NCBI GenBank assembly: GCA_028293125.1
Contig: JAQGPJ010000009.1
Coordinates: 1-56,290 of the forward strand
Direction of reading: 5' to 3'
Length of the DNA stretch: 56,290 bases
Source of the DNA: Verrucomicrobiales bacterium
GTDB lineage: Bacteria; Verrucomicrobiota; Verrucomicrobiia; Verrucomicrobiales; V1-33
Below are positions 46,101 through 53,295 of this stretch, piece after piece. Every line of letters starts with the position of its first letter. Within the stretch, counting starts at the first letter, position 1. A model generated the notes under the pieces. That model was not told the origin of the DNA, ran no database searches, and was given only the letters and a program-made list of their open reading frames with translations. The translations under genes were made by a program, and so were the position numbers.

Positions 46101-46287
46101 CCAGCCGCAGCAGCTGCGAAGGTGGTTCGGTGCCGGGCACGGGACGGCTTTCCAGTCTCAGCGGCTGACCGGCGGAGGCCGGCGGCAGGGGATGCAGGGT
46201 CTGGGCCGCTGCGGATTCAGAGGAAGCAGGAATCAGCGCCGCCAGCAGCGCGGCGGAAAGTCCCGAACGGAGAAAATCAGCGCTCAT
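43147..46287 (-). CDS. Predicted exported PEP synthase/PPDK-like protein, rearranged domains
   Basis: 1046 residues with an N-terminal signal (about 1-28, DFLRSGLSAALLAALIPASS). Residues about 40-290 are beta-rich and not recognised. Around 310-370 is a swivelling phosphohistidine-like domain with EPATPNSHTAILAQSFGIPF (His337). Then an ATP-grasp nucleotide-binding domain of the PEP synthase/PPDK type (about 420-760) with FFGGKAANYGLLRRTIP, RFRSSTNVEDGETFTGAGLY and EYRYTFSQTVSGSM. The C-terminal 280 residues are beta-rich. In normal PEP synthases the ATP-grasp part comes first and the swivel second; here the order is reversed. No PEP-binding TIM barrel is seen. Function unknown; export of an ATP-grasp protein is unusual. 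Confidence 0.75.
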   Translation of the reverse strand: MSADFLRSGLSAALLAALIPASSESAAAQTLHPLPPASAGQPLRLESRPVPGTEPPSQLLRLEASPDPGAGGWMETGRFHDALFPWADGGAGAAQRRFYRLRLSKRTAQDDWKNQLVFPEDSFRSRELEGGTVRWVKFALRTDEPWRVYFQDSVRWPFHYEFATARLSPFMGMTRPEFDAVSLRRAGQRVVLGAVLFPPRPSFREYGVQLTGLDAYTPAEVGQWFAAVKNAVHAGSGAEALYMPVFEQSAAARRDAEALAALGVTVASVDRWLLPHHIYSSGWALGRLKFFPAAEITAAFADGRLLPTDILLTDGVPAETPPVAGILSLEPATPNSHTAILAQSFGIPFVHLPDAVDQARARALDGRKVILRAMIQYSTGTVRLLDVQETLPAEVEAELLALKAPHPILYPSKQKRGAISAAVSGLQAEDIRFFGGKAANYGLLRRTIPGNCPDGIAFSFDLWDAFMDQPLPASARTLRQEIAARLAEHSTWPPRMSALQTTLTGIRDLIRRTAVFPDNLRQPVLDSLAGFTPARKIRFRSSTNVEDGETFTGAGLYDSYSGCLLDDLDGDATGPCLCETGEPEERGVFRAIQRVYASFYNDNAYLERLRHGVTESESAMGVLAHHSFPDGEELANGVAALEYRYTFSQTVSGSMVTQAGAESVTNPAGGSLPEVVDVFRYGNTTSLSPKQGSSRVPLGAQVMTWEQDYKGFSDLFKTVGDAWLQRRPERTTFSLDFEYKKDLNLGLIVKQVREIPAAPTGSTVPWLIEEPVTLQIAQMESGDVFANHRLKSLWALRTANGRMTPAFLAAGLYQTGSLEHVENSTRQALAGPLSQWPGATITPPGTVRSWTTGSGAGQRRWNLQTTVTSSVTGGTPPVFTAADFPITITVEHASPQPVTDYNGDFGTTTQDFARLEPPRPVTPGSIPVERLLENGKGVTVRTRFLWPDEPPTAGGYTAPLVKFESTVITGLTSIPITLTGYWSQTYRPGHHNFTEDFIFEPALEPGMDVGILEELLAAGIQYIHVRAGFTEPDFNVVSPEGKLRRL

Positions 46288-46571
46288 GGCGGGGAAGGGG
46301 GATGACAGCCGGCTATCAAAGCGGAGAGGAATCCGTTTGTCACGCCGGAAAGCATGGTGCTGAACAATCCTTCTCCGACCGTTTATTATTCCGGGTTCAT
46401 GACTAATCAATACAAAGAAGCTCTCCGTATGGATGGGCCGCGGAGGTCCCTCGGATGCGGGCCGGCGGCCGGATGCGGTTTCCCATAGGACTTTTCCCGA
46501 GTTCCATGTCCGGGGGCCGGTTCCCCGCCACATCACTTGCAGGCCATGGCGTCCGCCCCCAATGTTGGCTT

Positions 46572-48263
46572 ATGATAGGTATTGATCTGGGAACCACGCA
46601 CAGCCTTGTCTCCGTGCTGCGGGAGAAGGGACCCGAAGTTCTGGAGAATGAATTCGGCGATGCCCTCACGCCCAGCGTGGTGGCGGTGGCGGAGGACGGC
46701 GCGGTGCTGACCGGCCGCGCCGCGCGGGACCGGCTGGTGGTGGCTCCGGATGCGGGCCGCGCCTTTTTCAAACGGGACATGGGCACGGACACGGTGTACT
46801 CCTTCGGAGGGCGGAGGTGGAATCCCATCGAATGCTCCGCGGCCATCCTGCGCGAGATGAAGCGCATCGCGGAACTGCGTCTGGGCACCCCGGTGGACCG
46901 GGCGGTGATCACGGTGCCGGCTTATTTTCACGATCCCCAGCGCCAGGCCACGGTGGATGCGGCCCGCATCGCGGGGCTGAAGGTGGAGCGTCTGGTCAAT
47001 GAGCCCACGGCGGCGGCGCTGGCGTGGGGATTCCAGCGTCCAGGCGACGACTCCACGCTGATGGTCTTCGATCTCGGCGGCGGCACCTTTGATGTGACGG
47101 TGCTGGAGGTCTTTGACGGTGTGGTGGAGGTCAAGGCCTCCTCCGGCGAGAGCCGTCTGGGCGGCGAGGACTACACCGATCTCCTCGCGGACTGGCTGGC
47201 GGAGAAAACACTGATTTCCCCCGCCGCGCTGAAAACCGGACGTCTCCGCGTGCAGGTGGAGCAGCTGAAGCGCTCCCTGGGGGCAGGTCAGCCCGTGCCC
47301 TTCAACTGGGGGAAAGGCTCGCTGGAGGTGACGCCGGAGGATTTCAGCAAGGCCATGCTGCCCCTGACCGCGCGTCTCTGGCCGGTGGTGCGCCGCTGCC
47401 TGCGGGACGGCGGCATCACCGCGCAGCACTTGGACGCCGTGCTGCTGGTGGGAGGGGCCACCCGCATGCTGCTGGTCGCGGAGGGCATCCGCGAAATGCT
47501 GGGCAGCCCCGTGCGGAACGACTTGGATCCTGACCGTGTGGTGGCGCTGGGGGCGGCGGTGCAGCAGGCGCTGGTGGCCGGAAATGAGGCCGTCAACGAC
47601 TTGGTGCTGACGGATGTCTGCCCGCACACCCTGGGCCTTGCCGTCTCCAAGGACCTGATGCCGGGACGCCATGAGCCGGGATTCTTCTCGCCGCTGATCG
47701 ACCGCAACACCACCGTGCCCGTGAGCCGCAGCGACACCTTCAGCACTCTCCATCCGGAGCAGGATGAGCTGCGGATCGAGGTGTATCAGGGTGAAAGCCG
47801 GCTGGTGATGGAGAACCGCAAAGTGGGTGAGCTGGTGCTGAAGGGTATGAAGCATCAGCCCGGCCAGCGCTTTCCAGGGGCGGTGGAGGTGCGCTTCACC
47901 TATGACATGAGCGGCATCCTGGAGGTGGAGGTAACCGTGCTGTCGTCGGGTAAAACCATCTCGAAAATTTTCGAGGAGCGTCCTGGCAGCATGACGCCCG
48001 ATGAGATCGAGGCCGCCATGCGCCGGATCGCGCCGCTCAAGATCCGGCCCCGCGACCTGCCTCCCCACCGGGCAAGGCTGGAGCGGGCGAACCGTCTCTA
48101 CGCGGAGTTGACCGGGGAGCTCCGCGCCAGCCTCAACCAGCTCATCGACGGTTTCGAAGCTGCTCTGATGCGTGGTGACGAGAGCGCCATCACGGCGGCG
48201 GCGGCGGATCTGGACTCCTTTCTGTTTCCTTTTTTCCGGTCGGAGGAGGAGCCGCGCAATTGA
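46572..48263 (+). CDS. hscC: Hsp70-family chaperone HscC
   Basis: 563 residues, the length of HscC rather than DnaK (about 640), lacking the long C-terminal lid. Motifs: IGIDLGTTHSLVSV (phosphate 1), FDLGGGTFDVTVLEV (phosphate 2), GESRLGGEDY, LLVGGATRMLLVAEGIREM, and a substrate-binding part from about 375. In E. coli HscC is a specialised Hsp70 used with J proteins DjlB and DjlC. Here a J-domain gene follows after 58 bp, supporting the pair. The ATG giving MIGIDLGTTHS is the family start; the longer upstream frame has no homologous residues. Divergent from the secreted PEP-synthase-like gene. Confidence 0.93.
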   Translation: MIGIDLGTTHSLVSVLREKGPEVLENEFGDALTPSVVAVAEDGAVLTGRAARDRLVVAPDAGRAFFKRDMGTDTVYSFGGRRWNPIECSAAILREMKRIAELRLGTPVDRAVITVPAYFHDPQRQATVDAARIAGLKVERLVNEPTAAALAWGFQRPGDDSTLMVFDLGGGTFDVTVLEVFDGVVEVKASSGESRLGGEDYTDLLADWLAEKTLISPAALKTGRLRVQVEQLKRSLGAGQPVPFNWGKGSLEVTPEDFSKAMLPLTARLWPVVRRCLRDGGITAQHLDAVLLVGGATRMLLVAEGIREMLGSPVRNDLDPDRVVALGAAVQQALVAGNEAVNDLVLTDVCPHTLGLAVSKDLMPGRHEPGFFSPLIDRNTTVPVSRSDTFSTLHPEQDELRIEVYQGESRLVMENRKVGELVLKGMKHQPGQRFPGAVEVRFTYDMSGILEVEVTVLSSGKTISKIFEERPGSMTPDEIEAAMRRIAPLKIRPRDLPPHRARLERANRLYAELTGELRASLNQLIDGFEAALMRGDESAITAAAADLDSFLFPFFRSEEEPRN

Positions 48264-48321
48264 GCAGATGCGAGCTGCGCCAGCGCATTATAACATGACA
48301 GACCCGACACGCTGATTGGAT

Positions 48322-49926
48322 ATGAGTTTTCCCCCTGACCCTTGGAAGCTGCTGGAACTGGACCGGAGCACTGCCGGCGAGCGGGAGATCAAGCGTGCTT
48401 ATGCCCGGCTGCTGAAGCAGCACCGCCCGGACCAGGATCCCGAGGGATTCCAGCGGGTGAATGCCGCCTACCAACAGGCCATGCAGTCGTTGCGGCAGGA
48501 TTCAGGGAAAACGCCGTTTCAGACCGCTCAGGCCGGGATGGCCGGACCCGCCGCCGGTGATCATCCGGCTGCGGATCAAGGCTCATCCGGAGAGAGGGAA
48601 AAGGTTCCAGGCGCGGAACCTGATGGTGCCACCGCGGAGGAGACGCCGGTTTCCGTTTCCCGGTTTCTGGAGAATTTCCCGTCCCTCCCGCCGGCCTTCA
48701 CCGAAGGCTGGGAACGGTTGAGGGAGTGGCTGCACAGACAGTCCGGTGGGAGTGCCCCGCCTCAGCCCAAACTGCGCGACGGGGACCTGCCGGAATTCAA
48801 CCAGCTGCGGAATCTGACCCGGTCGGATCCCGCCGCCCTGGCGGTTCCGTGGGCGGCGGTGGTGAATGCCATGTTCTCCACGGAGGCCGGGCTCCAGCTG
48901 CTGCCCAGGCTGTATCCGCAGGATGTGCTGCTGCTGATGCGGCACGGCGGGGAGGGCTGCGCGGTGCGCATTCTCCTGACCTGGCGGGAGAATCATCTGC
49001 TGCTGACCCGTCTTTCGCAGCTGGGCAATCTGATGATCGATCAGAAGGCCGCGCAGGATCCGGCGATGATCCAAGCCATTTATTTCACGGCCCGGCTGGC
49101 GGCGTTCCATCTGCCCCAGACCGCCGGCCGTCTGGCCGACGAGCTTTTCCGCCTGGCCGATCCGTCGTCGCGCGCGCAGATCGCCAGGGAGATCGAAATC
49201 CGCATGATGGCGGGGAAAACCTTTTCCCGGTTTCCGCTCGCACAGCGGCGGGTCTGGGAGCGCATCCTGTTTGAAGCCGGGGATGGGTCCGGGGACTGGG
49301 ACAGTCCGGAAAAACGGCTGGCGGTGCAGTCCGTGCTGGTCACCTGCAACCGGGACTGGGAAGGCTGGCCGCTGGTCAGCCAAATGGTGCCCCAATCGGT
49401 GCTGGAGCAGATCTCCGATGAGGTGCGCGGGCGGACAGCCACGGCCCGGCAGGAGAAAAAAACGTTCTCCCCCGCTTTTGGAAGGTGGGCCTTTGTGGTG
49501 TGCTGGGCGGTGGTTCATCTGCTGGTGGCGGTGTTCCGCCAGTCAGGAAGTCCGACCCAGGATGCCGGAAGCTCCACTCCTTCAGGACCGTCTTTTGCGG
49601 AGGCGCAGCAGGAGAATCAGAAACGCCGGACAAAATTGAAGGCACTGCTGGATGAGAATCAGGAAAACCGCGAAAAAATGATAAAATCGCTGGAGCATTC
49701 CTCTCCATCAAAAGAGGAGGAACTGGATGTTGAGGATGCCTTGGACAGCAGCCCGCTCTCCGGCAGCCGTGCCCGGCCGGAAGGTTTCCTGCCTTTTAAG
49801 ACCGTCCCCTCCGAAGCCCCGCCCACCGGGACAGACTTATGGGACACCCGGGAAAATCAAGGCGGCTCCATCGGGCCTCTCCCCTCCATCTCCTTTGATC
49901 CGGAGGAGGGCGGTTCCAAAAAATAA
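48322..49926 (+). CDS. J-domain membrane protein, likely HscC partner (DjlB/DjlC-like)
   Basis: 534 residues. The N-terminal J domain reads PWKLLELDRSTAGEREIKRA, YARLLKQHRPDQDPEGFQRV, NAAYQQAMQSLRQ. The HPD tripeptide is changed to HRPD, as I recall for HscC-linked J proteins rather than DnaJ. A Pro/Glu-rich linker follows, then a helical domain with VVNAMFSTEAGLQLLPRLYP, and one membrane helix near 393-410 (WAFVVCWAVVHLLVAVFR). The C-terminal 120 residues are charged and disordered-looking. It lies 58 bp after hscC and is surely co-transcribed. The start is ATG (SFPPDPW), not the TTG two codons earlier. Confidence 0.9.
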   Translation: MSFPPDPWKLLELDRSTAGEREIKRAYARLLKQHRPDQDPEGFQRVNAAYQQAMQSLRQDSGKTPFQTAQAGMAGPAAGDHPAADQGSSGEREKVPGAEPDGATAEETPVSVSRFLENFPSLPPAFTEGWERLREWLHRQSGGSAPPQPKLRDGDLPEFNQLRNLTRSDPAALAVPWAAVVNAMFSTEAGLQLLPRLYPQDVLLLMRHGGEGCAVRILLTWRENHLLLTRLSQLGNLMIDQKAAQDPAMIQAIYFTARLAAFHLPQTAGRLADELFRLADPSSRAQIAREIEIRMMAGKTFSRFPLAQRRVWERILFEAGDGSGDWDSPEKRLAVQSVLVTCNRDWEGWPLVSQMVPQSVLEQISDEVRGRTATARQEKKTFSPAFGRWAFVVCWAVVHLLVAVFRQSGSPTQDAGSSTPSGPSFAEAQQENQKRRTKLKALLDENQENREKMIKSLEHSSPSKEEELDVEDALDSSPLSGSRARPEGFLPFKTVPSEAPPTGTDLWDTRENQGGSIGPLPSISFDPEEGGSKK

Positions 49927-50087
49927 AGTCCATTTCCCCTAATGGCGGCACATTTGATGAAATGCGGCGGGAACCGCTGCGGATATTCCGGAACAGCCAT
50001 GAAGGCGCGGTGCTCTTTTCCATCCGCGCTGCTCCGCTGTCCGGCTCTCTTTATCTCATCCAAGCATTCCACAGCCATTTCAAAGAT

Positions 50088-50363
50088 ATGAAAACACCTA
50101 TCGCCATCACGCTGATCATCATGGGAACCCTGCTGGTGATGACCCCGGTCTTGTCGGATTACCTGTATCAGCGCAATATTGTCGAGCTTCTCACCAAATC
50201 CCAGGTGGGCAGCGTGTCCCTGGTGGGGCAGATGACTGAAAACTACCGTTTTGGCTGTTGGCTGACCGGCAGCTGCATGATGGCCGTGGCGGTCCTGGCA
50301 TCCCGCCGCTCCCGCATCGAGGCTAAGGAGCCAGCTGGAAATCTGTCAACGGCACGCGCCTGA
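50088..50363 (+). CDS. Small two-helix membrane protein of unknown function
   Basis: 91 residues. Helices at about 4-22 (PIAITLIIMGTLLVMTPVLSD) and 57-73 (CWLTGSCMMAVAVLASRRS) flank a periplasmic loop. The C terminus overlaps the 3' end of the sialidase gene on the opposite strand by 41 bp. I do not recognise the family. The ATG is A+T-rich upstream and the frame extends 42 codons further without homologous residues. It may be transcribed with the hscC operon, 160 bp behind it. Confidence 0.55.
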   Translation: MKTPIAITLIIMGTLLVMTPVLSDYLYQRNIVELLTKSQVGSVSLVGQMTENYRFGCWLTGSCMMAVAVLASRRSRIEAKEPAGNLSTARA

Positions 50364-51492
50364 AGGCCAGACCGGTCCCGCTGGATTCGTGCAGGATGCC
50401 CAGGGTGCCGGCGTCGATGATCACCAGACTGGAATAGCCGGCCGAAAGGCCGGGATCAATCAGGACCCGGTGCTCCGGGGGCCAGGTTTTGCCGTCGTCC
50501 AGACTGGCTTGGATGGTGATTTCCTGACGCTTCAGTTTGTTCAGGGGATTGGAGAAAAACAGCACCCGCTTTCCGCCGGGCAGGGTGTGGGAGATCATGG
50601 AGCCCATGCACACCGGCTCCGGCAGCGTGCCGTGGTCGGCGGGATGGACCGTCCAGGTTTTTCCGAGATCGGTGGTGAGGGAGAGCGCCCGTCCGTTGGT
50701 GGCGGACTTGTCCTTCCCGTTGCGGTTGTCCCGCATGTTCAGCAGCAGGGTGCCCGGGGACAGTTCGGCCACCGCGCTCTCCGTGGTGTCATCCCGCGCG
50801 GGAGTGGAGGCGGTCCAGGTTTTTCCATGGTCGCTGCTCCAAGTGATACTGGAGAACGGCAGCCCGTTGGCGTCCCGGCCCTGCGAGGGAATGACCAGCG
50901 TGCCGTCGGCCATGGTGATGCCATTGCCGGGAGCGGGGGCGAAAAGATACCACGGCTCCTGCTTGACCTGACGGGTCAGATTCTCCGGCGCACTCCAAGT
51001 CAGGCCGTCGTCCGTGGAGCGGACCATCATGAACTGCGCGGTTTTGCCAATTTCAAATCCCGGCTCCGAGCCCCTCCCCCGCCATTGATGCGTGCCGGGT
51101 TTGGCGTGCACCCAGAGGGCCGTGACCATGATCTCCCCGGTGGCGGCGTCGATGAGGATATTGGGATCCGAGCATCCGTTCTGGTTCTGCGGCAGGCCGC
51201 CGTATTCCCCCATGTCCATGATGGGCCGCGGCATGGACCACGTGCGGCCCCCGTCGGTGGAGCGGGAAAGCCCGATGTCCATGTGTCCTTGGAGATCCTT
51301 CGCGCTGTCGTAGCGCATGTCATAAACCGCCAGCAGAGTTCCGCTTTTCGTCCGGTTGAGACCAGGGATGCGGAAGGTGTGGCAGTTGTTCTCCCCGCGC
51401 CGGTGCAGAATCACGGGAGGCTCCGCCGCCGGGGCTGCTGAGGAAAGAAGCATGGCCATCACGGGCGGCAGAAGAACAGCGGCGGATTTCAT
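50323..51492 (-). CDS. Exported exo-alpha-sialidase (GH33-like)
   Basis: 389 residues with a signal peptide (about 1-23, AAVLLPPVMAMLLSSAAPA). Sialidase features: FRIPGL (the RIP motif with catalytic-triad Arg), GTLLAVYDMRYDSAKDL with the likely acid Asp region, and Asp-box repeats of the form Ser-x-Asp-x-Gly-x-x-Trp. The last appear as SRSTDGGRTW, VRSTDDGLTW, TWSSDHGKTW, SLTTDLGKTW and QASLDDGKTW, five in all. It releases terminal sialic acid or similar from glycans, or a plant analogue. Convergent with the small membrane protein gene (41 bp overlap) and divergent from tatD. Confidence 0.9.
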   Translation of the reverse strand: MKSAAVLLPPVMAMLLSSAAPAAEPPVILHRRGENNCHTFRIPGLNRTKSGTLLAVYDMRYDSAKDLQGHMDIGLSRSTDGGRTWSMPRPIMDMGEYGGLPQNQNGCSDPNILIDAATGEIMVTALWVHAKPGTHQWRGRGSEPGFEIGKTAQFMMVRSTDDGLTWSAPENLTRQVKQEPWYLFAPAPGNGITMADGTLVIPSQGRDANGLPFSSITWSSDHGKTWTASTPARDDTTESAVAELSPGTLLLNMRDNRNGKDKSATNGRALSLTTDLGKTWTVHPADHGTLPEPVCMGSMISHTLPGGKRVLFFSNPLNKLKRQEITIQASLDDGKTWPPEHRVLIDPGLSAGYSSLVIIDAGTLGILHESSGTGLAFRRVPLTDFQLAP

Positions 51493-51658
51493 ACGCTGGA
51501 TCCCTGGTGTCCGGAAAGCGGGGGAGCAACTTCGAAAACAGGGCGTGTCCACGGAGGATCCTGTGCGCCGGCAGGCCGGAGCCTGTCACCGGCATCTGTT
51601 CATTCCAGCTCCCGTGATTCCGCTTGCCCGCCGGGGCGGAAAGAGCCGATGAAGCCGG

Positions 51659-52480
51659 ATGCCGACGCTGACCGACACCCATGCGCATTTGGACTCCACC
51701 CGCTTCACGGACGATCTGGAGGAGGTGCTGGCGCGGGCGGAAGCGGCAGGGGTGCGGCGGATCGTGGCTATCGGCTGTGACATTGAAGGCAGCCGGCGCG
51801 GTCTGGCGCTGGCGGAGCGCTGGCCGATGGTGTGGGCCACGGTGGGGGTGCATCCCACCTATGTGATGGAGGAGCCGCACAGCGACTGGCGGGAGCAGTT
51901 GGCGGACATGGCCCGGCATCCGCGCTGCGTGGCGCTGGGGGAAACCGGGCTGGATTATTACCATCCCGCGCCGGAGGGCTCCGCCTGGGAGGGCTACACG
52001 GCGAAGCAGAAGGAGTTTTTTGCCGGCCAGCTGGAAATCGCGGCGGCGGCGGGGAAAAATGTGGTGGTGCATCAGCGCGACCGCAGCGGCACTGCCTGCT
52101 GGGAGGATATCAAAGCCATGATCCAGCCATGGCACGGAAAACTGTCCGCGGTCTTCCACTGTTTCCTGCATCCGTGGGCGGAGGCGGCTCCCCTGGTGGC
52201 GCTGGGGCACCGCATATCCTTCACCGGTATCGCGACCTACAAAAGCGCTCCGGAGGTGGCGGCCTGCGCGGCGAAGGCGCCCGATGGCAGTTTTTTCCTG
52301 GAGACGGACAGTCCCTACCTGGCCCCGGTGCCGCACCGTGGAAAGCGGAACGAGCCGGCGTTCGTGCGTGCGACCGCCGAGGCTGTCGCTTCCGTCCGGG
52401 GCGTGCCGCTGGAGCGTCTGGCAGCGGTGACGGAAACGGCGGCGGGAGCATTTTTCGGCTGGAACAGCGGGCCGTCCTGA
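51659..52480 (+). CDS. TatD-family hydrolase
   Basis: 273 residues of the TatD metal-dependent DNase family (TIM barrel). THAHLDSTRF at the N terminus gives the HxH metal site. GETGLDYYHPA carries the bridging Glu, VVHQRD the third His, FHCFLH the fourth and METDSPYLAP-type ETDSPYLAP the Asp. These enzymes trim DNA or RNA 3' ends and are thought to aid repair. It is followed after 16 bp by the YggS homologue and then cardiolipin synthase, all on the plus strand, making a three-gene run. Confidence 0.94.
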   Translation: MPTLTDTHAHLDSTRFTDDLEEVLARAEAAGVRRIVAIGCDIEGSRRGLALAERWPMVWATVGVHPTYVMEEPHSDWREQLADMARHPRCVALGETGLDYYHPAPEGSAWEGYTAKQKEFFAGQLEIAAAAGKNVVVHQRDRSGTACWEDIKAMIQPWHGKLSAVFHCFLHPWAEAAPLVALGHRISFTGIATYKSAPEVAACAAKAPDGSFFLETDSPYLAPVPHRGKRNEPAFVRATAEAVASVRGVPLERLAAVTETAAGAFFGWNSGPS

Positions 52481-52496
52481 GCATGACTCGTTTGTT

Positions 52497-53177
52497 ATGA
52501 GTGATATCGCCAGCCGGCTGCACGAGATCAAGGAACGCATGGCCGAAGCCGCGGCCCGGGCCGGACGCCGTGCGGAGGAGGTGGAGCTGCTGGCGGTCTC
52601 CAAAACCTTTCCTCCGGAGGCTGTGGAGGCCGCCGCCGCCGCCGGACAGCGGCTGTTCGGCGAAAGCCGGGTCCAGGAGTGTCTGACCAAAATCCCGGCC
52701 CTGTCCGGGCGGCTGTCCTGGCATTTCATCGGCCATCTGCAATCCAACAAGATCCGCAAAATCCTGCCCCTCTGTCCGGTGATCCACAGCGTGGACAGCA
52801 CCGCGCTGGCGCTGGATATGGAGCGGATCGCGGAGGAGGAGGGGCTGCGTCCGGAAATTTATCTTCAGGTGAATGTGGCCTCGGATGGCCGGAAGTTCGG
52901 ATTCACGGCGCAGTCCGTGCGCCGGGAAATGGAGCCGCTGCTTCAGCTGCGCCGCGTGCAGGTGGCGGGGCTGATGACCATCCCGCCGCTGGTGGCGGAT
53001 CCGGAGCTTTCCCGCCCGCATTTCGCCGCCCTGCGGGAACTGCGCGACCGGCTGGCGGCGGAGACCGGCGTGCCGCTGACGGGACTCTCCATGGGCATGA
53101 GCGGGGACTACACCGTCTCCATAGAGGAGGGCGCGACCATCGTGCGCGTGGGCAGTCTGCTTTTTGGAAGTCGTTAG
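52497..53177 (+). CDS. PLP homeostasis protein (YggS/PLPBP family)
   Basis: 226 residues, a fold-type III PLP-binding protein with the lysine in LLAVSKTFP (Lys36), FGESRVQE, WHFIGHLQSNK, SVDSTALALDMER and GLSMGMSGDYTVSIEEGATIVRVGS. No enzymatic activity is known for the family; it keeps free PLP balanced and affects amino acid pools. It has a 16-bp gap from tatD. The downstream cardiolipin synthase reading frame opens within its end but that protein's real start is 119 bp after the stop. Confidence 0.95.
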   Translation: MSDIASRLHEIKERMAEAAARAGRRAEEVELLAVSKTFPPEAVEAAAAAGQRLFGESRVQECLTKIPALSGRLSWHFIGHLQSNKIRKILPLCPVIHSVDSTALALDMERIAEEEGLRPEIYLQVNVASDGRKFGFTAQSVRREMEPLLQLRRVQVAGLMTIPPLVADPELSRPHFAALRELRDRLAAETGVPLTGLSMGMSGDYTVSIEEGATIVRVGSLLFGSR

Positions 53178-53295
53178 AAAAAGAGGCGTGCCGCCGCGGG
53201 CCCGTCCGGGACACGGCGCCGCGCTGACATTTCACGCTCCGCAATTTGTGTTGTTGTCCGGGCCGGTGTGGGGCAGGGCTTGGCACACACAGCCC

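Noticed and set aside
46533-48068. 511-codon minus-strand frame opposite hscC
   Set aside because: Shadow of hscC, whose Hsp70 motifs are unmistakable.
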